DNA of 6,112 nt, taken from assembly GCA_014859215.1 (NCBI GenBank), contig JACUUS010000135.1, positions 1-6,112 of the forward strand. Reading direction: 5' to 3'. Below are positions 1 to 6,010 of this stretch, piece by piece (the stretch's first letter is position 1; the number at the start of each line of letters is the position of its first letter). This DNA is from Dehalococcoidia bacterium (lineage in GTDB: Bacteria; Chloroflexota; Dehalococcoidia; SZUA-161). The position numbers and the translations under genes were made by a program. Below the pieces are notes generated by a model. That model searched no databases and was not told the DNA's origin. It was given only the letters and a program-made list of their open reading frames with translations.

Positions 1-167
1 TCCATACTGAGAAGCTTTACCTTGCCCCTGCTGTCCGAAAGCCTTACCTCGTTCAGGTCCGTGTCCACCAGCCTGAATTCCGGAGCCTTCTGCCCCGTTT
101 TCAACTCGACGCCGACCAGCGTTACCGGTTTTCCGTTGAATGTCAGCACTCCTCTTCTTTCTTCCAC
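1..167 (-). CDS. tpx: Thiol peroxidase (Tpx-type peroxiredoxin), N-terminal fragment cut by the window edge
   Basis: Thiol peroxidases are atypical 2-Cys peroxiredoxins that reduce peroxides with a cysteine and are recycled by thioredoxin. The 55 visible residues, starting at a GTG, carry the family's N-terminal pattern: a short lead (EERRG), the beta-hairpin VLTFNGKPVTLVG, then a strand with KTGQKAPEFRLVDTDL, and NEVRLSDSRGKVKLLS, which leads into the active-site loop. The peroxidatic cysteine (expected in an SxDTxxC motif a few residues further on) lies beyond the left edge, so activity cannot be judged. The GTG at 165-167 is chosen because a perfect AGGAGG lies 5 bases upstream and the EERRG lead is usual in Tpx. 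A second GTG six codons later is possible but has a poorer ribosome site. It follows the ferritin-like gene by 21 bp on the same strand, so co-transcription is likely. The family call comes from remembered Tpx sequences. Confidence 0.88.
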   Translation of the reverse strand, partial: MEERRGVLTFNGKPVTLVGVELKTGQKAPEFRLVDTDLNEVRLSDSRGKVKLLSM

Positions 168-172
168 CTCGG

Positions 173-178
173 CCTCCT
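173..178 (-). promoter_or_regulatory. Ribosome binding site of tpx
   Basis: AGGAGG on the minus strand, separated by CCGAG (5 bases) from the GTG at 165-167. This strong site decides the start codon of the truncated thiol peroxidase gene. Confidence 0.75.
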
Positions 179-188
179 GAACCTTCAG

Positions 189-653
189 CTACATTTCGCC
201 GTAGAAGTATTCATCATAGAAAAGCTCAAGCAGCCGCTTATGCCGGAGCTCTTCCCGGACAATGCGCTCGCACAGCTCTCTCGCCTCCCCTGTCTGGAGA
301 AGGTGCATCATGCGCGAATAGAACTCCACCGCGGACTGCTCCCGCTTCATGGCGAATATGAGGGTATCCTGCAGGCCCGCACCTTCCAGCTTATCCGCGC
401 CCTCAAGGTACTCGCTTATCCTGAGTGTGCCTGCTTCTTCCCTGCCCGATTGGCGAGTTCCGGTGCCGGACGCCATGAACTCCTGTAGCATCTCGTAGTG
501 CCGGCGCTCGCCCTCCGCGAGCTCACGCATCAGCGTCTTTGCGCCGGGGTCGTCGGTCTGGCTCTGCCCGGCTTCGTAGAACGCCTGGGAGGCGATCTCC
601 TTCATCATCGCCGCTTCCAGGAGCTCGGCTACCTCGTTCCGCACTTCCATCAC
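189..653 (-). CDS. Rubrerythrin/ferritin-like diiron protein without rubredoxin domain
   Basis: A 154-residue, all-helical, cytoplasmic protein of the ferritin-like superfamily (rubrerythrin type, COG1633-like). The six expected diiron ligands can all be placed: E19 in the first helix (MMKEIASQAFYE), E49 and H52 (ExxH, EGERRH) in the second, E105 (KREQSAVEFY) in the third, and E135 and H138 (ExxH, EELRH) in the fourth. A hydrophilic linker (about 62-80) joins the two helix pairs. Family members reduce hydrogen peroxide or handle iron. Here there is no CxxC rubredoxin module, so electrons would have to come from a separate protein. The reading frame opens with GTG (651-653) followed at once by ATG; either may be the start, and GGAGG in the end of the preceding gene suits both. 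The GTG directly abuts the TAG of the MBL-rhodanese gene, which implies translational coupling. The exact substrate is unknown. Confidence 0.85.
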   Translation of the reverse strand: MMEVRNEVAELLEAAMMKEIASQAFYEAGQSQTDDPGAKTLMRELAEGERRHYEMLQEFMASGTGTRQSGREEAGTLRISEYLEGADKLEGAGLQDTLIFAMKREQSAVEFYSRMMHLLQTGEARELCERIVREELRHKRLLELFYDEYFYGEM

Positions 654-2030
654 CTAATCCTCCATGGACACGGGATAGCCCGCCGCCCGCCAGGCCGTCA
701 TGCTTCCCAGGACATTGTAGACCTCCCGGAAACCTTCCCGCAGGAGGATACTACCGCCCATGCCCGCGCGCCTCCCCGTGCTGCAGACCATGGCTACCGG
801 TTTTTCCCTGGGAATCTCGGCCATCCTTTCAGGTATATGCCCGACGTAGACATGCATCGCGCCCTCTATGTGACCGGAATTCCATTCATCGTCTTTCCTG
901 TCATCGAGCACAATCATGTCCTCACCCCGGTCAATCATCGCCTTCAAATCGTGCACATCGATCACCTGCATGCACTCGGTGGGGAAGCCCATATTGTACC
1001 AGCCTTCTATGCCACCTTTGAGGTAGCCCGATACCCGGTCGTAACCGACCCGCACCAGGTAGCGGACAGCGGTTTCAAGCTCGTGCTGGTCTTCAAGAAT
1101 AAGCAGTATCGGCCTGTCGTAAGGCAGGAACCAACCCGCGAACAGGGCAAGTCCCCCAAGCCATATACTGAACGAGTCCTTGATGTGGGCCGCGACGAAA
1201 GAGGTCGGTGAGCTGGTATCGACGACGACAGCGCCTTTCTCGATTTCGCTCTTGAACTCCCGCGCGGTCAGAGGAACAGGTATGGGCAGATTCTTGAGCA
1301 GGGGCGGCCCCTGCAGGTTCCACTCGTGCATCTGCGTGAAGTAGGGAGGTGTCTCCGGTTTTTCGGCCAGCTTGCGCTTCACGAACTCCTCCCGGTCTGC
1401 AACCTGCAATGCGGGATTCTGCTGCCGTTCAATGCCGAGTGTGCTTTCGTCCCTGTCGGCTATTCTCAAGCCGCACACCGAGCCTGCGCCGTGTGCCGGG
1501 CACAGGATTGTGCCATCTCCGAGAGGTAGGATAGCGCCGAAGATGCTGTCGTACAGGGCGCCCGCCATCCTGGGAACCTCCGCCTCCCCATTAAGGTCCG
1601 TGCGCCCCACATCCCCCACGAACAAGGCGTCACCCGTGAAGACCAGTACCGGGACCTCCCCGGAAGACGGCTCCCGGAGAACGTAAGACATGCTCTCATC
1701 GGTATGGCCGGGGGTATGGACAGCCCTGAGCTCGAGCCCCCCGATCTCAAATTCCCGGCCGTTCTCGATCCTGGTGCCGTAGCCCCAGTCGCTGCGGGGA
1801 CCATGAAGGACCTCGGCCCCGGTCAGCCTGCTCAACTCTGCAGAGCCTATAACATAGTCCTCATTCCGATGTGTCTCGAAAATATACTTGATCTTAACTC
1901 CTTCCTTTTGAGCAACGTCCACGTACACATCGCAGTCGCGCCGGGGGTCTACCAGGGCGGCTTCGCTTCTGGAGGCAATGAAATAGGAGTTGTGCGCGAG
2001 GCCTTCAGACTTGATTCTCTGGAAGAGCAT
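654..2030 (-). CDS. Metallo-beta-lactamase-fold protein with two rhodanese domains (persulfide-dioxygenase-like)
   Basis: 458 residues, cytoplasmic. Residues 1-185 form a metallo-beta-lactamase domain. The usual HxHxDH motif is replaced by H54-RNED-Y59; H109 (HTPGHT), D134 (FTGDALFVGDVGRTDL) and H180 (PAHG) are kept. H54, H109 and D134 correspond, from memory, to the three iron ligands of ETHE1 persulfide dioxygenase, and the GDALF...GRTDL stretch is ETHE1-like. Residues about 186-250 are a linker. A first rhodanese-like domain (about 255-350) has no catalytic cysteine (loop ILLILEDQHE). A second (about 357-455) has an intact loop, C416 in VCSTGRRAGMGG. Probable role: oxidising or transferring sulfane sulfur (glutathione persulfide or another low-molecular-weight persulfide); the substrate is not proven. 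The ATG at 2028-2030 has AAGGTG about 4 bases upstream. It is the first gene of a minus-strand cassette with the ferritin-like gene and tpx, which argues for a stress role. Confidence 0.87.
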   Translation of the reverse strand: MLFQRIKSEGLAHNSYFIASRSEAALVDPRRDCDVYVDVAQKEGVKIKYIFETHRNEDYVIGSAELSRLTGAEVLHGPRSDWGYGTRIENGREFEIGGLELRAVHTPGHTDESMSYVLREPSSGEVPVLVFTGDALFVGDVGRTDLNGEAEVPRMAGALYDSIFGAILPLGDGTILCPAHGAGSVCGLRIADRDESTLGIERQQNPALQVADREEFVKRKLAEKPETPPYFTQMHEWNLQGPPLLKNLPIPVPLTAREFKSEIEKGAVVVDTSSPTSFVAAHIKDSFSIWLGGLALFAGWFLPYDRPILLILEDQHELETAVRYLVRVGYDRVSGYLKGGIEGWYNMGFPTECMQVIDVHDLKAMIDRGEDMIVLDDRKDDEWNSGHIEGAMHVYVGHIPERMAEIPREKPVAMVCSTGRRAGMGGSILLREGFREVYNVLGSMTAWRAAGYPVSMED

Positions 2031-2637
2031 CTATCACCTTCCGGGTGCGAGGTCGAGCACCGGCTCCACTCAGGTCGCCTGTATGTGCACGTTTAATGTT
2101 AGCGCCCGTAGCGTCAACAAATCATAAAATAGTATCTGCAAAAGATCAAAAACTTCTCACATTTCGCCGTTCCGCAGCAGCGAAGGTACAACGCGAGTCC
2201 TGGCTCCAGGTTCCGACCATACAGAATTTGTAACGAATTTGAAATTATTTGTTCGCCGTTTTTATGACTTCTACACGCGGAAAGAGCTAATATCTCTCCG
2301 ATAGTGCCGGGCCTGACAGGTCTGCTATTGACGCCGGACCTGGCGAGCATGAATGAAGTATTGCAGTCCCGCCAGGCGCGACTCTGCCAGACAGCAGCTT
2401 CCGGCCTGAGCAGCAGCCTCGTGCCTTCTGAGCGGTGAACGCGGGCTATTTCCTGAGAATATATGCGCTTGACCGGGACTTCACGCCTCCGGGGGGAACA
2501 CAGGGAGGATTTGCCCAGGGCCATCTTGGAGGAGGCCGAGCTGGTCGCAGTCTACAGCAGAGAGTAATCCTCGTATTACGCCGGGTCCTCGTCGGAAAAA
2601 TAGTTCAGAAAGTGGTAACGTTAAATAAAGTGAAGCT
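2031..2637. other. Intergenic region of about 600 bp between divergent transcription units, no convincing gene
   Basis: It separates the minus-strand stress cassette from the plus-strand ABC exporter. The left part (to about 2270) is AT-rich and holds the candidate minus-strand promoter; the rest is GC-richer. Reading frames here (for example 2114-2524 minus and 2435-2650 plus) give proteins of improbable composition with no recognisable motif and no good ribosome sites. A 34-codon frame at 2463-2567 (plus) has a tail, LPRAILEEAELVAVYSRE, that reads like true protein and faintly recalls the NFACT-R (DUF814) helix, but it has no ribosome site and nothing recognisable before it. The region also holds an inverted repeat CCTGGCG/CGCCAGG (2339-2345 and 2370-2376) and a small dyad GTAAT-N6-ATTAC (2564-2579). 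I found no strong promoter for the ABC operon. It may be a long regulatory leader or a decayed gene. Confidence 0.5.
2121..2149 (-). promoter_or_regulatory. Candidate sigma70-type promoter of the MBL-rhodanese/ferritin/tpx cassette
   Basis: On the minus strand, TTGATC (2144-2149) is followed by a 17-base spacer and TATGAT (2121-2126), which differs from the consensus -10 at one base. Transcription would start near 2114 and give a leader of about 84 bases before the ATG at 2030. A second -35-like TTGACG (2112-2117) is present, but only a poor -10 (TAAACG) follows it. This is assigned by sequence match only. Confidence 0.45.
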
Positions 2638-3552
2638 ATGCCCATCATAAAGGTCAGAAATGCCGTCAAGAGATTCGGCCCGGTTCTCGCCGTGGACGGT
2701 GTGAACCTCGACATCAACCATAGAGAATGCTTCGGCCTGCTGGGACCCAACGGCGCCGGCAAGACCTCGCTTGTACGGATGATAATAGCCTCTTCCCCGG
2801 TCACCGAAGGCGAAATATGGATTGACGGCAAGGATATCCAGAAATCCGCGCGCGAAATCAAGGCAAGACTGGGTGTTGTCCCCCAGGAAGTGAACCTGGA
2901 CCCCGACCTTACGGTATACGAGAACCTCATAGTGTTCGCACGGTATTTCAGCCTGCCCGGCGCCGCGGCCAGGCAGCGCGCACTGGATAGCCTGGCGCTT
3001 TTCGAGCTGCTTGAGAAGAAGGACGCCAAGATAGAGGAACTCTCCGGCGGCATGAAAAGGAGACTTCTGATAGCCAGAGGGCTCATCAATCACCCGAGCG
3101 TATTGATCCTGGATGAGCCCACGGTAGGCCTCGACCCGCAGACCAGGCACATGGTCTGGCAGAGGCTGGACTTGCTCAAACGCCAGGGCGTCACCCTGCT
3201 CCTGAGCACCCAGAACATGGACGAGGCAAGGCGTTTATGCGACCGGGTAGCCATCATGAACGAGGGAAAGATAATCGCGCTCGGATCGCCCCAGGAGCTT
3301 CTGAACAGGTACGGTGGAAACCAGGTCCTGGAAGCCCGCCCGCATTCGTCTGAACGAAAGGGATCTATCCTGTCAAGACTCAGCGAACTGGGGCTTGACT
3401 GGCAGGAAATAGAGGACTTTGTCTTCATCTTTCAGAACGACGGGCAGGGACTGGATGACGAGCTCAAGCGGGAGCTGTCTATAATAGATCAGCATGAGGC
3501 GAACCTGGAGGACGTATTCCTCAAGCTCACTGGAAGGTCGCTCAACGAATAA
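2638..3552 (+). CDS. ABC-2 exporter ATP-binding subunit (NodI/DrrA-like)
   Basis: 304 residues. It hydrolyses ATP to drive export through the permease encoded directly downstream. Motifs in order: Walker A GPNGAGKT (36-43), Q-loop glutamine Q83 (VVPQEV), signature LSGGMKRRLLIARGL (135-149), Walker B VLILDEP (155-161) with catalytic E160, and D-loop GLDP (164-167). The switch region reads STQNMDEA, so Q192 replaces the usual H-loop histidine; all else is canonical. Residues about 225-304 form the C-terminal domain typical of drug, polysaccharide or lipo-oligosaccharide exporters and end in ANLEDVFLKLTGR. An in-frame TAA lies four codons upstream, so the ATG at 2638 is the earliest start. The ribosome site is weak (AAGTGAAG). 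The gene ends in TAATG, overlapping the permease start by one base. The signature and Walker B region resembles NodI, but the cargo cannot be deduced and no nodulation genes are nearby. Confidence 0.93.
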   Translation: MPIIKVRNAVKRFGPVLAVDGVNLDINHRECFGLLGPNGAGKTSLVRMIIASSPVTEGEIWIDGKDIQKSAREIKARLGVVPQEVNLDPDLTVYENLIVFARYFSLPGAAARQRALDSLALFELLEKKDAKIEELSGGMKRRLLIARGLINHPSVLILDEPTVGLDPQTRHMVWQRLDLLKRQGVTLLLSTQNMDEARRLCDRVAIMNEGKIIALGSPQELLNRYGGNQVLEARPHSSERKGSILSRLSELGLDWQEIEDFVFIFQNDGQGLDDELKRELSIIDQHEANLEDVFLKLTGRSLNE

Positions 3553-4307
3553 TGGACTTTGCCGGCACATTCCGCATGTGGCAGCGGAACAGGGATGTAT
3601 TCATCAAGCTCTGGAGGAGCGAGCTGCTCGGCTTCTTCGCAGAGCCGATCCTTATCCTGCTCATAATGGGCGTGGGACTCGGTACCTACATCGCGCTCGA
3701 GCAGGAGAGTTACATTGAGTTCATCGCTCCTGGAATCGTGGCCGCTTATACCATGTTCAGCGCGAGCTTCGAATGCACCTACGGCAGCTTCATCCGCATG
3801 AAACACCAGAAGACTTACGACGCGATAATCGCCACGCCCCTGAGCATTGAGGATGTGGCTGCCGGCGAGATTATCTGGGGGGCCACGCGCGCTCTTCTAA
3901 CAGGCGTCGTCATACTCATCGTGATAAGCGCTTTCCGCCTGGTAGACTCCGTGTGGGCCCTGGCAGCTATTCCTCTTGCGCTGCTGACGGGCTTGATGTT
4001 CTCATCGATCGCCCTGTTCTTCACGTCTATCGCGCCCGCGATCTACAGCTTCAACTACTATTTCACGCTCTTCATCACGCCAATGTTCTTCTTCAGCGGT
4101 GTCTTCTTCCCACTCGATTCCTTCCCGCCGGTCATCCAGCGCCTTGCCTGGATCGCCCCCTTGACCCCGGCCACAGACCTGACGAGGGCCGTCATCACCG
4201 GAAACCCGGGGCAGGGAGAATGGTGGGGACTGGGGATCATGTTCGGGCTGACTGCGATTTTCTTCCCGCTGTCCCTCTATACCCTGAAGCGGCGTCTCTT
4301 CAAGTAG
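3552..4307 (+). CDS. ABC-2 type permease (NodJ-like membrane subunit)
   Basis: 251 residues, integral membrane partner of the preceding ATPase. About six hydrophobic segments can be seen: near 28-48 (AEPILILLIMGVGLGTYIAL), 56-72, 107-127 (ALLTGVVILIVISAF), 134-156 (ALAAIPLALLTGLMFSSIALFF), 168-186 (YYFTLFITPMFFFSGVFFPL) and 226-243 (GLGIMFGLTAIFFPLSLY). The cytoplasmic loop KTYDAIIATPLSIEDVAAGE and the FFFSGVFFPLDSFP motif are characteristic of ABC-2 permeases of the NodJ/DrrB branch. One permease and one ATPase imply a dimer of each as the working exporter. The ATG at 3552 overlaps the last base of the ATPase stop, so the two are translationally coupled. It ends in KRRLFK, nine bases before the stop of a convergent gene. 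The substrate is unknown; drug, lipid or glycan export are all possible. Confidence 0.92.
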   Translation: MDFAGTFRMWQRNRDVFIKLWRSELLGFFAEPILILLIMGVGLGTYIALEQESYIEFIAPGIVAAYTMFSASFECTYGSFIRMKHQKTYDAIIATPLSIEDVAAGEIIWGATRALLTGVVILIVISAFRLVDSVWALAAIPLALLTGLMFSSIALFFTSIAPAIYSFNYYFTLFITPMFFFSGVFFPLDSFPPVIQRLAWIAPLTPATDLTRAVITGNPGQGEWWGLGIMFGLTAIFFPLSLYTLKRRLFK

Positions 4308-4322
4308 AAAAGCCTGCTAGGC
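4308..4322 (-). terminator. Weak hairpin with T tract at the end of the HTH gene
   Basis: On the minus strand GCCT-AGC-AGGC (4322 down to 4312) forms a four-base-pair GC-rich stem that includes the TAG stop of the HTH gene, followed directly by TTTTCT. The stem is short, so this is at best a weak terminator. In the other direction no T tract follows, so it would not serve the exporter operon. Confidence 0.22.
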
Positions 4323-4565
4323 GCGACCGAATCGGCCGAACTTTGTCCGTTCAGTAAGAAGAGCCTTAATGTCTTCCTGCTTGAATCTGCGATCGCCGCG
4401 GACTCCGATCCGGTACACCTTGATCATTCCACTGTCGCCCCAGCGCCTGAGCGTGTTGCTGTGAACGTTCAATAACCGGCTTGCTTCTCTAACGGTCAGC
4501 AAATTATTGACCACTTCTCCCCTGCTCCTGTCCTTCCTGTGATTACCATCGCGCTCCTTGTACAT
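4317..4565 (-). CDS. Small MerR/excisionase-type helix-turn-helix DNA-binding protein
   Basis: 82 residues, probably a transcription regulator or nucleoid-type DNA-binding protein. Residues 1-20 are a charged, likely disordered lead. Residues 22-71 form the winged HTH of the excisionase/MerR N-terminal family (HTH_17, BldC-like): helix TVREASRLLNV, recognition helix HSNTLRRWGDSG, wing IKVYRIGVRGDRRF, and closing helix QEDIKALL. No effector-binding domain follows; the tail ends FGRFGRA. The ATG at 4563-4565 is supported by a strong GGAGG six bases upstream. The gene lies 124 bp downstream of the methyltransferase gene on the same strand and converges on the exporter operon with a 9-bp gap. No integrase or phage genes are visible, so a true excisionase role is unlikely. 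Its targets are unknown. Confidence 0.85.
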   Translation of the reverse strand: MYKERDGNHRKDRSRGEVVNNLLTVREASRLLNVHSNTLRRWGDSGMIKVYRIGVRGDRRFKQEDIKALLTERTKFGRFGRA

Positions 4566-4571
4566 ACCCTG

Positions 4572-4576
4572 CCTCC
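4572..4576 (-). promoter_or_regulatory. Ribosome binding site of the HTH gene
   Basis: GGAGG on the minus strand, six bases (CAGGGT) ahead of the ATG at 4563-4565. It supports the full-length start including the charged N-terminal lead, rather than a start nearer the HTH domain. Confidence 0.7.
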
Positions 4577-4669
4577 AGATGACTACGTTTTCAATCGGAA
4601 AAATCTCAAACTCTACCGGGCCTGAACCGGAATCCGATTGCCTTGCCGGCTCACGCCAGGAAACACGCT

Positions 4670-4683
4670 CCCCTGGTCAGGGG
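4670..4683 (-). terminator. Hairpin just downstream of the methyltransferase gene
   Basis: CCCCT-GACC-AGGGG on the minus strand forms a five-base-pair stem with a four-base loop, six bases after the methyltransferase stop. No T tract follows, so it is not a clear intrinsic terminator; it could reduce read-through into the HTH gene or protect the mRNA end. Confidence 0.25.
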
Positions 4684-4689
4684 ACGTGA

Positions 4690-5985
4690 CTAATTCGCCA
4701 TATCGCGGCCCTCTTCCTGGACTTGGCGGTCCGCCGACCAGCCGCCGCGGTCCCACAGGCTTTCCGGCACTCCCGTTTCAAGCTCGTAATAGGAAGGATA
4801 GCGACCTCTCAGCAGGGGCATATGGTCCCGTCTCAACAGCGGGATTTCCAGCTCGTGCTCGCTCGCTTTCAGGCCTTTCCTGTAGCTGTTCTGGGGGTCC
4901 AGGCAGATCAATGCCGCGTCGGGAATTCCCTTGCTCTGTACCAGGACCTTGAAGCTGCCGAGACCTTCCTCGCGGATAAGTTCGAGCATTGAAAACCTGT
5001 TGGCAAGATATTCGGCGTTGCTGAGGCCCTTCCGGCCCAGGGCGTCGATAAAGGCATCTATGCCCAGGTTCTGCAGGAACTCTCGCTGGCTGCACAGCGC
5101 CTCGAAATGGAGACCGTTCCTCTCTCCGGCCATGACAGCGCTGGTGAAGTCTACGTGTGTCGTCATATCCTGCGTGCCGACCCGCACAAAGGGGTCCTCG
5201 CCGCACATATGCCTGTAGTACGTCATGAGCGTCCCCCGACGCCTCTCGGGCGCGTAGAGGTCCCTGGCTGTATGACCGTAGTCGATGGTCAATACAAGCC
5301 CTCGTTTCAGCCTGTCCGCGACCCGGCTCATCCAGGGCGCGACATTGAGGTTGATCTCGGTCTGGTACCCCTCGGGGAGCACTATGCCCTCCTCGGCCAG
5401 AATCTCCAGGAATAACGGCGATGATGGCGGTCCGGCGACCTCGACAAACTCACCATCCGCCAGGTCAACATAGACTTCCTGCAGGCTTCCATCACGCACA
5501 GCCACACGATTGGCCGGGAACGAATCAAGCAGCTCGTTAGACAGGAAGCAGCCGGTCACATCCAGCATCGCCTCCCTGAAAAGCGGCTCCGCCGGCATAT
5601 GCCGGCCTCGCTGCACCAGGTCAACGGAATCCCTTTCCTCCGCGATGTAAGTTACGGCGGCGCTGAACTCCGGCTCGGTGCGCGCGCTGTAAGAAAGGAT
5701 ATCGTCGGCCAGGAGGCCTTTCCCCGCCCCCATCTCGACCACCGTGAAGTCCGCCGGGCAGTCGAGGATTCTCCATAGCTGCTCTAACTGGACCGCGACC
5801 AGGGCCGCGAAAATGGGATGCGTTGCCGGGCTGGTAAAGAAATCACCTTGCGCTCCCACTCTCTGTCGCGCCGAGGTGTAGTAGCCACGGCCGGGAGCAT
5901 AGAGCGCCGTTTCCATGAACTCAGCCAAGGTTATCTTCCCCGAATTCCGTATCCGTTCCTTAAGTAGTGCCGCGACGTCATTCAT
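4690..5985 (-). CDS. MidA/NDUFAF7-family class I SAM-dependent methyltransferase (COG1565, DUF185)
   Basis: 431 residues, cytoplasmic. The N-terminus has the family pattern: ITLAEFMETALYAPGRGYYT (18-37), then GDFFTSPATHPIFA (47-60). SAM-binding motif I is VVEMGAGKGLLADDIL (82-97). Further family marks are FLSNELLDSFPANRV (147-161), VLTIDYGHTARDLYAPERRRGT (231-252) and VGTQDMTTHVDF (269-280). In eukaryotes NDUFAF7/MidA methylates an arginine of the NDUFS2 subunit during respiratory complex I assembly; the bacterial target is generally unproven and nothing here identifies it. The tail (about 375-431) extends past the core with a proline/tyrosine-rich segment (LLRGRYPSYYELETG) and a polar end. 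The ATG at 5983-5985 is the first possible start because an in-frame TGA lies two codons upstream; the ribosome site is weak. It may be co-transcribed with the downstream HTH gene. Confidence 0.92.
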   Translation of the reverse strand: MNDVAALLKERIRNSGKITLAEFMETALYAPGRGYYTSARQRVGAQGDFFTSPATHPIFAALVAVQLEQLWRILDCPADFTVVEMGAGKGLLADDILSYSARTEPEFSAAVTYIAEERDSVDLVQRGRHMPAEPLFREAMLDVTGCFLSNELLDSFPANRVAVRDGSLQEVYVDLADGEFVEVAGPPSSPLFLEILAEEGIVLPEGYQTEINLNVAPWMSRVADRLKRGLVLTIDYGHTARDLYAPERRRGTLMTYYRHMCGEDPFVRVGTQDMTTHVDFTSAVMAGERNGLHFEALCSQREFLQNLGIDAFIDALGRKGLSNAEYLANRFSMLELIREEGLGSFKVLVQSKGIPDAALICLDPQNSYRKGLKASEHELEIPLLRRDHMPLLRGRYPSYYELETGVPESLWDRGGWSADRQVQEEGRDMAN

Positions 5986-6010
5986 GCTTCATGTCACAAT
6001 CCTATACTAG

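Noticed and set aside
498..1211. 237-codon open frame on the plus strand
   Set aside because: It lies opposite the strongly supported MBL-rhodanese gene, has no recognisable domain and an odd composition; it is a shadow of GC-biased codons.
2114..2524. 136-codon minus-strand frame in the intergenic gap
   Set aside because: Composition is Cys/Arg/Ser-rich with no motif, its start lacks a ribosome site, and its end overlaps the candidate promoter of the stress cassette.
2530..2540. AGGAGGCCGAG, identical to the tpx ribosome-site region on the other strand (168-178)
   Set aside because: An 11-base match within 6 kb on two strands is expected by chance several times; no start codon follows it here.
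2435..2650. 71-codon plus-strand frame overlapping the ATPase start
   Set aside because: It lacks a ribosome site and domain and runs into the ATPase gene out of frame; Gly/Arg-rich low-complexity content suggests chance.
2481..3089. 202-codon open frame on the minus strand
   Set aside because: It is antisense to the ABC ATPase; serine-rich composition with no domain, typical of a reverse-frame shadow.
5979..6008. Possible plus-strand promoter with TATACT -10 (6003-6008)
   Set aside because: No acceptable -35 at the right spacing and no gene visible downstream before the window ends.
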